Below, piece by piece: positions 42,935-51,526 of a stretch of DNA of 64,000 nucleotides. The notes beneath the pieces were generated by a model. That model saw only the letters and a list, made by a program, of their open reading frames with translations, did not search any database and was not told the DNA's origin. The stretch is from NCBI GenBank assembly GCA_964411125.1, contig CAYPJU010000011.1, forward strand, positions 1-64,000, written 5' to 3'. A program made the position numbers and the translations under genes. Within the stretch, counting starts at the first letter, position 1. Every line of letters starts with the position of its first letter. The DNA is from JBFIHF01 sp964411125 (GTDB taxonomy: Bacteria; Myxococcota_A; Bradymonadia; Bradymonadales; Bradymonadaceae).

Positions 42935-43737
42935 AGCTTCACACCGATGAGGTCGTGGCGGACCTGTCTCGACCGACCGAGATTTCGATTCGGCTCGAGT
43001 TCGACGGGCCGCAGCCCGACGCCTTCGGGATCGATCGGGCGCGCGCAGAGCCCTACCGGGCGGGCGACTGGATCGGGGACGTCGCGCAGGGGGGAGCGGT
43101 CAATTGCTTCATCGCCTCGATCTGCCCGCATGGCAACGGGACGCACACAGAGTGCGTCGGTCACATCGTACATCCGCGCGTCGCGGTGGCGGACGTCCTG
43201 ACCGCCCCGTTCGTCGTAGCCCGGGTCGTGACCGTCGCCCCCCGACGGCTGAGTGATTCGGGGGAACGCTACGATGCGCCCTGCGATCCCGACGATCTGG
43301 TCGTCGCGGCGGCGGACCTACCCGACGACCTCGGCGCCGAGGCGCTCGTCCTTCGAACTCTGCCGAACGGGGCGGAGAAGAAGTCGAGGTCGTGGTCGAA
43401 GACCCGCCCCCCCTACCTCACGAACGACGCGATGCGGAAGATTCGGGACGCGGGCGCGGCGCATCTCCTCCTCGACCTCCCCTCCGTCGATCGCGACGAC
43501 GACGACGGCGAGCTCCTGAATCACCGGATCTTCTGGGACGTGCCGAGCGGGAGTACTTCGCTCGGCGCGAACGAAGCGAGCCCTCGAACGATCACCGAGA
43601 TGGTCTGGATCCCCGATTCGGTTGCGGACGGACGGTGGGTGGTCGGCTTCGAAATCCCCGACTGGGACCTCGACGCGGCGCCGAGCCGCGTGCGTCTGTA
43701 CCCCCTCGTGGGGGAGGCAGCTTCGGCCGCGCGCTGA
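42931..43737 (+). CDS. Cyclase-family hydrolase, probable kynurenine formamidase
   Basis: A 268-residue protein of the cyclase/KynB family (PF04199). The metal motif is present in the form HGNGTHTECVGHI (about residues 69-81), a variant of HxGTHxDxxxH. FDGPQPDAFGI near the N-terminus, DDLVVAAADLP and LLLDLPSVDR match the fold. KynB hydrolyses N-formylkynurenine; the coupling to HAO and ACMSD (GTGA overlap) supports a kynurenine-pathway step, although typical KynB proteins are about 210 residues. tdo, kmo and kynU are absent from the window. The gene ends 8 bp from the convergent kinase cluster. Confidence 0.8.
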   Translation: MKLHTDEVVADLSRPTEISIRLEFDGPQPDAFGIDRARAEPYRAGDWIGDVAQGGAVNCFIASICPHGNGTHTECVGHIVHPRVAVADVLTAPFVVARVVTVAPRRLSDSGERYDAPCDPDDLVVAAADLPDDLGAEALVLRTLPNGAEKKSRSWSKTRPPYLTNDAMRKIRDAGAAHLLLDLPSVDRDDDDGELLNHRIFWDVPSGSTSLGANEASPRTITEMVWIPDSVADGRWVVGFEIPDWDLDAAPSRVRLYPLVGEAASAAR

Positions 43738-43745
43738 TCCACGGG

Positions 43746-45827
43746 TTACAGCTCGGATTGCTGCTCGGGCGGGACGCCTTCGGTCGAGAAGAACTTCCAG
43801 ATCGGCTTCACGACGTTGAACCTCATCCGGTCTGAAGAGCAGTTCCCCAGCAGGTTACTGCTGACGAAGGATGCAATGTCCTTTCCGCCGTGGGGGAGAT
43901 CCCGGCCGTCCCGGTGAACGCAAAACACCGATTTCGCCGCGCATTCTGCCGGCGCTGTGCACGCGTACCGGTCGTCCTTCGCCCAGACTTCCTCTTCTCC
44001 CTGGCATCGATTGAATCGCTCCCAGATGGACTTCTTCTGCTCTAGAGGGATGCGGCTATCGCCGGCGCAGTTCACGCCGCCCCCGATGGGATTGTATCGG
44101 TCGCTCCGCCCGGCCCAGTGCATGTGAGGGACGACGCGTCCGTTGCCACAGAAGTGGTCGGGCGAGGTATCTCTCCATCGAAGGGTGGCGATGGCCGCGA
44201 ACGGGAAATCACACCGGACCGACTCGAGAAACCTACCGCCGAAGCCGACGCCAATTCCGTAGATGCGCTCGGGGTCGACGCAGAACTGATCGTTCACGCC
44301 CTCGATCACCATTTTCAGGTACGAACGCTCGTCGGTGTGGGCCCAGGGGTCTCCATCGACCGCGCCCGGGTTGGCGGAGCGAACACTGACCAGCAAGAGA
44401 TCCTTCTGCTCGGCCCAGAACTCCGCGGTCCCCAGCGCATCGACAGTCTTCGTGAGATCCTCGAACTGTGCGGTGTCGTGGAACACGATCACGACCGGGT
44501 GCGGTCGGTTGCGGTCGTAGGCCCCGTCGGCTCGCTCGGTCACCCATTTGCGGGTCGCGCTCTCGTCGGTCGCCTGCTGATGCACATCGGTGCGCTTTCC
44601 ACACCCCGCACCCCATGGCAGATCGTCGGCCCACGCCGACCAACTCGACGAATCGTGAGCTAACGTCACCGCGATCGAGATCGCCGCGCGAGCACCGTCG
44701 ATCGCGTCGTCCAGGTCGGCGTTTCGTACGGCCGCCTCGGGCTCCGCCTTAGTCACCTCCGCATCTACACCATGCGTGGGAGCTGGTCCGGGATCCGGGA
44801 GCGGAGCCATGATCCGCGCTCTGTCGTCTCCGGGCCGTGTCGGTAACGCGTCGTCGAGGACCAGGGCAGCCACCAACCCCGCGAACATCACGAAGACGCC
44901 GGCGACAGCGACCAACACCACTCGCCGCGAGTGCGCGGTGTTCTCGCCTGCTTGACTGCCCGCCGTTGGGCTCACAGGGGGCGGCGAAGATTGACGTAAT
45001 GCGGCCGCAACTTCCTCTGCGCTCTGAAAACGCTCCCGTGGGTCGCGACGCACCATTCTTTCGATCACTGCCCGGAAATCAGCGGAGACCTGCACCTCGG
45101 CGGGTACGACGATCGCTTCGGTCGAAGAATGAAAGCGAAACAGCTCCGCCTGGTCCGCAGTGTCCACCACGGGTCGCCCCGTCAACATCTCGATCGCGAC
45201 GATCCCGAGCGCGTAGATGTCGGTCGCCGGCGATAACTCCCGCGCGGCGAGCTGCTCGGGGGCCATGAACTGGGGCGTGCCGACGGCGGCCCCCTCGCGC
45301 GTGATCTTCGTTGCGTCGCCGGCGTATTGCCGCGCGATCCCGAAGTCGAGCAACTTGGTGTAGAGCGGGTCCCCCATGTACTCGAAGACGCGGATGTTCA
45401 CCGGCTTGATGTCGCGATGCAAAAGGCCCTGAGCGTGCGCCTCCCGTAGTGACTCCAAGAGCTGGCGCAGGATGTGGACGACCTCCCCCTCGTGGAGCGG
45501 CCGCCCCTCGAAGATCAGGGTCTCGAGATCGGCCCCTTCGATGAATTCGCATGCGATGAAGAGCAGCCCGTCTGCCGACTCTCCCGCGTCGAACATCGTG
45601 ACGGTGTGGGGGTTCCGAAGCTGCGCCAGGATGTGAATCTCACGCTGGAACCGGGAGACGGTATGAGCGTGGTATCCGCCGGAAGGGCGCTTCAAGATCT
45701 TGAGAGCCACCGACCGAGAAAAGGCGGTGTCGACCGCCCGATACACCGTCGCAGACCCACCTTCGCCGAGGATCGATTCGATCCGGTAGCGGTCGTGAAA
45801 CAGCGCGCCGACGTGCAGGGAGCTCAT
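43746..45827 (-). CDS. Receptor-like Ser/Thr kinase with nucleophile-less esterase-like ectodomain (third of cluster)
   Basis: A 693-residue protein. The kinase domain (about 14-278) is intact: LGEGGSATVY, Lys43, HRD 137-139 with Asn144, DFG 161-163 and GTPQFMAPEQL. A single membrane helix lies at about 302-324. The exported domain (about 400-690) has PHPVVIVFHD, FCVDPERIYGIG, VPHMHWAGRSDRYNP and IWERFNRC, the LpqC/PHB-depolymerase pattern. The elbow is GVGFG with Gly528 in place of the nucleophile Ser, and the usual GGH-WPG is DGRDLPHGG. At least ten cysteines suggest disulphides. A weak promoter (TTGCGC, 17 bp, GATAAA; 45864-45836) precedes it, and an SD (GAGG) is 6 nt before the ATG. It lies 42 bp downstream of the second kinase gene. 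Confidence 0.88.
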   Translation of the reverse strand: MSSLHVGALFHDRYRIESILGEGGSATVYRAVDTAFSRSVALKILKRPSGGYHAHTVSRFQREIHILAQLRNPHTVTMFDAGESADGLLFIACEFIEGADLETLIFEGRPLHEGEVVHILRQLLESLREAHAQGLLHRDIKPVNIRVFEYMGDPLYTKLLDFGIARQYAGDATKITREGAAVGTPQFMAPEQLAARELSPATDIYALGIVAIEMLTGRPVVDTADQAELFRFHSSTEAIVVPAEVQVSADFRAVIERMVRRDPRERFQSAEEVAAALRQSSPPPVSPTAGSQAGENTAHSRRVVLVAVAGVFVMFAGLVAALVLDDALPTRPGDDRARIMAPLPDPGPAPTHGVDAEVTKAEPEAAVRNADLDDAIDGARAAISIAVTLAHDSSSWSAWADDLPWGAGCGKRTDVHQQATDESATRKWVTERADGAYDRNRPHPVVIVFHDTAQFEDLTKTVDALGTAEFWAEQKDLLLVSVRSANPGAVDGDPWAHTDERSYLKMVIEGVNDQFCVDPERIYGIGVGFGGRFLESVRCDFPFAAIATLRWRDTSPDHFCGNGRVVPHMHWAGRSDRYNPIGGGVNCAGDSRIPLEQKKSIWERFNRCQGEEEVWAKDDRYACTAPAECAAKSVFCVHRDGRDLPHGGKDIASFVSSNLLGNCSSDRMRFNVVKPIWKFFSTEGVPPEQQSEL

Positions 45828-45869
45828 GCCCCTCGTTTATCGACGATCGCAGGGTGCTGCGCAACGTTC

Positions 45870-47936
45870 CTACTCGTCCGGGCCCTCGTCCGGCGCGGTG
45901 GGGATGCGCCCCTGCGACGTCCAGAAACGCCACGTCTCGCCCGCCACGTCGAACCGCATCGGCGGGCTCGTGCATTTGCTGAAAAGCGTGTTGGCGAGCA
46001 TGGTCGACGTGTTCGCGGCGGTGTTCGGGAAGTCGGCGCCGTAGTCGTGTTTGCACACCACCAGAGGTTGGGTGCAGCCGACGTACTCCGCACACGAAAA
46101 GTCGTCGCCGCTTCGCCCCTTGCGGGTGCGTGTCGAGCAGTGGTTGAGCTGGCGCCACAGCTCCGCCTTCTCGTCGAGCGTCATTCGCTCTTCGCCGGTG
46201 CAGTTGATCCCACCGTCGATCGGGTTCCACTTGTCCTGCTCGCCCGCCCAGTGGATGAGCGGGACCTCCGTCCCCGGTCGGCACTCGAGCCCGTCGAGCG
46301 TGTTTCGATACCCGGTCGTCGCCATCGCCGAAAGACCGAGGTCGCAACGCGCTCGCTCCAGGAAGAAGGCGGCGAGCCCCTTGCCAATGGCGTAGACCTT
46401 GTCGGCGTCGACACAGTAGTTTTCACGCAGGTGCTGCACCACGTAGCGAATGTACGCGGTCTCTTCGCGCTTGAGAGACCAGGGGCGCTTCGGTAGTGGC
46501 GTGCGGGTCTGCAGCGAGACGAGAAGTTTCGGAGTCTCCGTCTCCAACTCCCGGAAGGTCGACTGCGCCACGAACTCGGTCTGAGAGACGACGGCCCCCG
46601 CGTCGGGGAGGAAGAGGACGACCGCATGGGGTTCGGTCGGGTCGTAGTATGCCTCGGTTTCGACGATCCAGACCCGTTCGGCTCCTTCGAGGTCGGCGGT
46701 CCAACGTTTGTTCTGCTGTCGGTCGAGGCCGCATCCGTCGCGGCCGATCGCCTCGTTCGACGATGCGTAGCCGTTGTCCACCGCCGCCGTGACCGCCTTC
46801 CGAGCTCGAGTCCTCGCCTCCTCGGCTGACGCCGGGGCCCCTGAGGTTTGGCTCGTCGTGTCCCGCTGCGCGGAGGCGACGGTGGCCGGCTCGCTCTGCA
46901 CCGACGGTCCCGGTGAGATCGGCCGGCGGCGCTCGTCGCCCGCCGTGTAGAGAAGGGTCGCGACCAGCACGAACAGGGTGAGGGCGAGGAAGACACCCGC
47001 GAAGAGGCCCAGCCGTCTCCCGCCGTCGCGCGAGGCTCGCCTCTTCCCCGGCGACTGGTCGCGCGCGGGCTTCATGCGGGTCGTAGTGTTCGTCGCCAGC
47101 TCCCGAAGGTCGTCCAGAACCGCCTGTGCGGTCTGGTAGCGGCCCGGCGCCTGGCGTACCACCATCTTCTCGATGATCCGCCGTAGCGGCGGCGAGACCC
47201 GCGTGTCGCGGGGTAGCTGAATCGGGGTGGACGACACGTGGAAATCGAGGAGGTCCCCGGCGCTTTCGAACTCCAGGAACGGCCTCCCCATCAGCATCTC
47301 GATCGCGACGATGCCGAGGCTGTAGATGTCCGCCGCCGGGGTGAGGTCTCCCTTCGCCGCGAGCTGCTCGGGAGCCATGAACTGCGGGGTCCCGACCGCC
47401 GTCCCCTCCTTCGTGATCCGGCGCTCCTCGTCTACCCGCCTCGCGATGCCGAAATCGATGAGCGTCGCGTGGTATGGGTCCCCCATGTACTCGTGAATGC
47501 GGATGTTCACCGGCTTGATGTCGCGATGCAGCAGCCCCAGTGAATGGGCTTCACGCAGAGACTCCAGCACCTGCTCGAGGATGTGGATCACCTGCGGCTC
47601 GTCGAGCCCCCCCTGCTGGAAGATCAGCTCTTCCAGGTCGACCCCTCCGATGTACTCGAACACCAGAAAGAAGAAGCCGTCGCCCGACAGGCCGGCGTCG
47701 TGCATCGTCACGGTGTGCGCGTCCCGCAGCGAGGCCAGGATGCTCGTCTCGCGCTCGAAGCGGTTTGCGGTACGGGGCGCGTAGCCACCCGCAGGACGGT
47801 CGAGCACCTTCAGCGCGACGACCCTGTCCACCGACGTGTCGGTCCCACGAAAGACCGTCGCCGAAGCTCCACGCCCGAGGATGGCGTCGATCCGGTATCG
47901 ACCGTTGAAAATCGTTCCGACGCGCGGGGTTGCCAT
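45870..47936 (-). CDS. Receptor-like Ser/Thr kinase with nucleophile-less esterase-like ectodomain (second of cluster)
   Basis: A 688-residue paralogue of the next gene. Kinase domain about 14-280: LGRGASATVF, Lys43, HRD 137-139, Asn144, DFG 161-163, GTPQFMAPEQL, so it should be active. Membrane helix about 308-331. In the exported domain (about 400-680) EPHAVVLFLPD, YCVDADKVYAIG, VPLIHWAGEQDKWNP and ELWRQLNHC align with the paralogues. The elbow reads GKGLA with Gly520 for Ser, and the small residue after it is also changed. A TAGAAT box (minus strand 47948-47943) ends 6 nt before the ATG, so a leaderless internal transcript is possible. The stop of the pseudokinase gene is 26 bp upstream. 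Confidence 0.88.
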   Translation of the reverse strand: MATPRVGTIFNGRYRIDAILGRGASATVFRGTDTSVDRVVALKVLDRPAGGYAPRTANRFERETSILASLRDAHTVTMHDAGLSGDGFFFLVFEYIGGVDLEELIFQQGGLDEPQVIHILEQVLESLREAHSLGLLHRDIKPVNIRIHEYMGDPYHATLIDFGIARRVDEERRITKEGTAVGTPQFMAPEQLAAKGDLTPAADIYSLGIVAIEMLMGRPFLEFESAGDLLDFHVSSTPIQLPRDTRVSPPLRRIIEKMVVRQAPGRYQTAQAVLDDLRELATNTTTRMKPARDQSPGKRRASRDGGRRLGLFAGVFLALTLFVLVATLLYTAGDERRRPISPGPSVQSEPATVASAQRDTTSQTSGAPASAEEARTRARKAVTAAVDNGYASSNEAIGRDGCGLDRQQNKRWTADLEGAERVWIVETEAYYDPTEPHAVVLFLPDAGAVVSQTEFVAQSTFRELETETPKLLVSLQTRTPLPKRPWSLKREETAYIRYVVQHLRENYCVDADKVYAIGKGLAAFFLERARCDLGLSAMATTGYRNTLDGLECRPGTEVPLIHWAGEQDKWNPIDGGINCTGEERMTLDEKAELWRQLNHCSTRTRKGRSGDDFSCAEYVGCTQPLVVCKHDYGADFPNTAANTSTMLANTLFSKCTSPPMRFDVAGETWRFWTSQGRIPTAPDEGPDE

Positions 47937-47962
47937 GGGCCGATTCTACCAGCAGAGCAGAC

Positions 47963-49978
47963 TCATTCTGCAACGCGTCGTCGCTGTTCGTCGAGCGGCG
48001 GAAGACCGTCGAAGAATCGCCACGCCACGCCGGCCGCGTCGAAGCCCATCGCGGGACCGAGGCAAGCGGGATTCAGAAGCGAAGCGAGGCCACGTAGCTC
48101 GCCCCCGGGCCACTCGTGGCCGAAGTCGTGCTCACACAGCACCAGCGGGGCGTCGCAGCCCGCGCCCTGGCTGCATTCATAGCCGTCACCCCGTTCGGAG
48201 GGTGTCCAACCCTCGTCGTGACACCCGTAGAGCTCGCGGCCTGCAGCGAGCTTGGAGTCCAGCGGCGGAGTGGACGTCTGCAAGCACGTCCGCTCGGCGC
48301 CTTCGCGAGGTAAGGAATTGTCGCTTCTCCCCCAGAACAGCAGGAATGGGACGGCGCGCCCGTCCTCGCATCGGCGGTCGGGCACTCCACGGACCGTTCC
48401 CGAGGCGACGACGCCGGCGAGGCCGAGGTCGCAGCTCGTCTCATCGAGGAAGATGGCACCGATCCCGTGACCCACGCCGAACATCCGGTCGGGATCCACG
48501 CAGACCTGGGCGCGCACTCGTTCCATGACCTGCAGGACGCTTCGCGTCGCCTCCGGCACCGGGCGCCAGGCGTTTCGGTTCATCTCGGCGTGCAACGGCG
48601 GGTGTTTGCGACGAATGTGCACGACCACGAACTCCTCCGTCTCGTTGAGGTCCATCATGCGCGTGCTGTACACGAACTTGCGGCCCGCATGGTGGAGGTC
48701 GTGGAAGAAGAAGACGACCGGATGGGGTATCCCCGGATCGTAGTCATCCGGAAGTTTGATGGCGAACTCGTCGCCGGAAGGGAGCAGCTGAACGTCACGA
48801 TCGACCCAGGCGTCCGGCCGACACGCCGCGGTACCCTCCAGCGCGAGCTCGAAAGCCGCGGTCACGCCGGCCATCGCAGGGGACGGGTCGACCGTCGCAC
48901 GCTGCGTCGGGGGGGAAGGTAGCGCGTCGCGGATCACTTCGGCGGGGGGCGAGACCGCCGCAGCCGGGTGTGGTGGGAGCGGGGCCGACGGTTCGGATGG
49001 GGCGGGCGGAGACCCGCTCCACGCGACGAATACGCCCCCGCCGACAATCCCCACCACCGCGAGGAAGAGAGCCGGTAGCAACCACCCTTTCGCCGGGGAC
49101 GGCGTCGCCCCCGACGAAGCGGGGAGAGACGGTGCCGGGACTGACGATCTCCCAGTATCGATCGCCCGGAGGACCTCGTCGGCCGAACGGAACCGGTCCG
49201 CGGGGCTTGCGGCGGTCAGGCGTCGGACGAGCTCACGGGTCGGCGGGCTCGGACCGCCCGACGGCCCGAATCGGGCTACGGTGCCTTCGACATGCGCGCG
49301 CACTATCTCGTGCTCGCCTTGCCGATCGCCGACGGCCGGAGCCCCGGTGACCATCTCGAAAGCGAGAAGCCCCACGGCGTAGAGGTCCGAGGCGGGACCG
49401 AATTCGCCCCGGGTCACCACCTCCGGCGCTACGTAGCGCGCGTTCCCTACGAACCCTTCGCGAGTCAGTCGCGGTGCGTCGGTCATCATGTCGAAGGCGA
49501 GCCCGAAGTTCGCCAGCTTGACGCAAAACGGGTCGTCTCGATAGCCGAAGACACGAACGTCAGCGGGGTTGAGGTTCCGATGAAGCAAGCCGTGCGCGTG
49601 CGCCTCGCGCAACGACGAGAGCAGCTGGCGGACCACGTGGAGGGTCGTGGCTTCGTCGAGGCGACCCAGCCGCCGTATCAGTTCCCCGAGCGTCTCGCCG
49701 TCGACGTGCTCGTAGACCATGTAGCGCTCACCGTCCGACGTCTTCCCCGTGTCGTGCATCGCGAGCGTATGGGGATCCCGTAGCCGAGCGACGGCCTGGA
49801 TCTCGCGCGCGAACCGCGTACGGGCCACCTCGTCGGGAGACGTAGAGAACTTCAGCGTCACCCGACGACCCGTCATGCCGTCGTGCGCCAGCAGCTCCAG
49901 CCAGTGCTCGTGAGCCGCCACCACCGAGAGGATCTCGTAACGGTCCAGAAACGAGTCGCCGGGAGAGGGTGTCGCCAT
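47963..49978 (-). CDS. Receptor-like pseudokinase with nucleophile-less esterase-like ectodomain (first of cluster)
   Basis: A 671-residue protein of the same architecture. The kinase-like domain (about 13-275) has lost its key residues: no glycine loop (VVAAHEHWLELL), HRD is HRN (Asn135), the following Lys is Asn137, the metal-binding Asn is Asp140, and DFG is NFG (Asn157). Lys43 (TLKF) and the fold segments YVAPEV and SDLYAVGLLAFEMVTG remain. Membrane helix about 299-319. The exported domain (about 375-665) has PHPVVFFFHD, VCVDPDRMFGVG and EHDFGHEWPGG; its elbow is GHGIG with Gly505 for Ser, while His621 of GHEWPG is kept. The ATG at 49978 matches the paralogues' MATP start; the frame extends upstream but without kinase similarity. 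Confidence 0.87.
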   Translation of the reverse strand: MATPSPGDSFLDRYEILSVVAAHEHWLELLAHDGMTGRRVTLKFSTSPDEVARTRFAREIQAVARLRDPHTLAMHDTGKTSDGERYMVYEHVDGETLGELIRRLGRLDEATTLHVVRQLLSSLREAHAHGLLHRNLNPADVRVFGYRDDPFCVKLANFGLAFDMMTDAPRLTREGFVGNARYVAPEVVTRGEFGPASDLYAVGLLAFEMVTGAPAVGDRQGEHEIVRAHVEGTVARFGPSGGPSPPTRELVRRLTAASPADRFRSADEVLRAIDTGRSSVPAPSLPASSGATPSPAKGWLLPALFLAVVGIVGGGVFVAWSGSPPAPSEPSAPLPPHPAAAVSPPAEVIRDALPSPPTQRATVDPSPAMAGVTAAFELALEGTAACRPDAWVDRDVQLLPSGDEFAIKLPDDYDPGIPHPVVFFFHDLHHAGRKFVYSTRMMDLNETEEFVVVHIRRKHPPLHAEMNRNAWRPVPEATRSVLQVMERVRAQVCVDPDRMFGVGHGIGAIFLDETSCDLGLAGVVASGTVRGVPDRRCEDGRAVPFLLFWGRSDNSLPREGAERTCLQTSTPPLDSKLAAGRELYGCHDEGWTPSERGDGYECSQGAGCDAPLVLCEHDFGHEWPGGELRGLASLLNPACLGPAMGFDAAGVAWRFFDGLPPLDEQRRRVAE

Positions 49979-50055
49979 CGGCGCAGTGTAGCGCCACGCG
50001 ACGCCCACGGCACCCGAAGACCGACGGACGCCTGCACGTCTCGCCCCCGCGCAAA

Positions 50056-50084
50056 TTGCGCACAAGGCGGCTATCGGTTAACTT
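50056..50084 (+). promoter_or_regulatory. Putative promoter of the tail-anchored kinase gene
   Basis: TTGCGC (50056-50061) and TAACTT (50079-50084) are spaced by 17 bp in the 129-bp divergent region. An SD (GAGGAAGGG, 50095-50103) precedes the ATG at 50108. Confidence 0.4.
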
Positions 50085-50107
50085 TCGGTGCGCTGAGGAA
50101 GGGCGAC

Positions 50108-51445
50108 ATGACCACCCCACAGGTCCAGAAAGACCTCGTCATCGACGGAAAGTACCGCCTGGTCGAAAAGCTGGGCGAGGGGGGCATCGGTTCGGTCTGG
50201 CTCGCGTTCCAGGAGCTCGTCGAGCGGAAGGTCGCCGTGAAGTTCCTGCGCGGAGAACTCGCTCAGGAACACCGCGACCGTTTTCTCCTCGAGGCACAGG
50301 CCCTCGGTCGGCTCAGCCACCCCAACTGTATCACGATCTTCGACTTTGGATGGTCCGAGCCCCTGCAGGCTCTCTACCTCGTCATGGAATACCTCGAAGG
50401 GGAGTCCCTCGCCGAGTGGCGAGATCGCCAGATGCCCTTCGGTGATGTCGTCGAGATCTCCAAGCAGATCGCCAACGCGCTCGCCTACGCCCACCACCAG
50501 AATGTCCTCCACCGTGACTTGAAGCCCGAGAACGTCATGCTGGTGAAGACCTTCACCGGCCAGACCGCAGTGAAGGTTCTCGATTTCGGCCTCGCCCGGC
50601 TCGGAAACCAGCAGCAGCGGCTGACCAAGACGGGGGAGATCTTCGGCACCCCCGCGTACATGAGCCCCGAACAGATCCGAGGCTCTCGCAATGCCGGTCC
50701 ACGCACCGACGTCTACGCCCTGGGCGTCATGATGTGGGAGATGATCGAGGGAAAGCTTCCGTACGAAGAAGCGAACAACGCATTCGACCTCATGGTCATG
50801 CAAATGTCGCAGCCCTTTCCCCCCATGAGCCGCCACGCGCCCCACGAACTTCAGCGAATCGTGATGCGCTGCGTGCAGAAGGAGGAGGGGGCGCGCTACG
50901 CGACGGCGCTCGAGCTCTGGGAGGACCTCGACAAAGTCGGGTCGGGGCTCGACGACAGCTCCTCCACGACCTTCGAAATGTCACCCCATCCCCGTGATAC
51001 CATCCAGGCGCCGCCCCCGAACAAGTTTCGCGAGAATGCCGTGACGATGCTCGACGAGCGTGCGCAGGCGTTGCCGAAGTCAGGTCCGGTCCCGATCCCG
51101 ACCATGGTGCCTGACCCTTCGGGGCCGATCCCCATCAACAGGCGCGATCCATCCTCGGGAGCTATCCCGACCCAGGCCCGCGATCCATCGTCCGGGCCGA
51201 TTCCTACCCAGACCCGTGACGTTTCGGGGCCGATCCCGACCCATCATCGCTACGACCCGACGCCGTCTGGACCCATTCGGCGTCAGACACACCCCGGGCG
51301 AGAAACCGGCGACTCTTCGCGAGAGTCAGACCTTTCGTCGAAACTCTCCGGTGTCGACTGGCAGTACGTCGGGTTGGTCATCGGGGGCGGCGCATCGGTC
51401 GTCGCGGTCCTCTTCTTCCTCGCCTACCTCTTCATTCATCAGTGA
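50108..51445 (+). CDS. Tail-anchored Ser/Thr protein kinase
   Basis: A 445-residue kinase. The domain (about 15-275) is canonical: LGEGGIGSVW, Lys45, HRD 135-137, DFG 159-161, GTPAYMSPEQI and RTDVYALGVMMWEM. A linker of about 130 residues contains imperfect repeats of the type RDPSSGPIPTQ (about 335-405), rich in Pro and Ser. The C-terminus is one membrane helix (about 418-443) with almost nothing beyond it, so the kinase faces the cytoplasm and has no ectodomain. It is divergent from the pseudokinase gene. It could act as a signalling partner of that cluster, but only the neighbourhood supports this. Confidence 0.92.
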   Translation: MTTPQVQKDLVIDGKYRLVEKLGEGGIGSVWLAFQELVERKVAVKFLRGELAQEHRDRFLLEAQALGRLSHPNCITIFDFGWSEPLQALYLVMEYLEGESLAEWRDRQMPFGDVVEISKQIANALAYAHHQNVLHRDLKPENVMLVKTFTGQTAVKVLDFGLARLGNQQQRLTKTGEIFGTPAYMSPEQIRGSRNAGPRTDVYALGVMMWEMIEGKLPYEEANNAFDLMVMQMSQPFPPMSRHAPHELQRIVMRCVQKEEGARYATALELWEDLDKVGSGLDDSSSTTFEMSPHPRDTIQAPPPNKFRENAVTMLDERAQALPKSGPVPIPTMVPDPSGPIPINRRDPSSGAIPTQARDPSSGPIPTQTRDVSGPIPTHHRYDPTPSGPIRRQTHPGRETGDSSRESDLSSKLSGVDWQYVGLVIGGGASVVAVLFFLAYLFIHQ

Positions 51446-51472
51446 GTAGCCCGGGCTCCCCCACAAACGAAA

Positions 51473-51500
51473 ACGGAGGCCCCCTCTCGGGAACCTCCGT
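51473..51500. terminator. Bidirectional terminator-like hairpin
   Basis: ACGGAGG (51473-51479) pairs with CCTCCGT (51494-51500), with further inner GC pairs. An A-run precedes it and a short T-containing run follows. It lies between the convergent kinase and stress-protein genes. Confidence 0.65.
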
Positions 51501-51526
51501 CTTCACTCGCCGAGAAGCGCGAACCG

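Noticed and set aside
47963..49978. Frameshift or sequencing error as cause of the pseudokinase motifs
   Set aside because: The frame is open throughout, and the four substitutions are separate single-residue changes with the flanking motifs intact.
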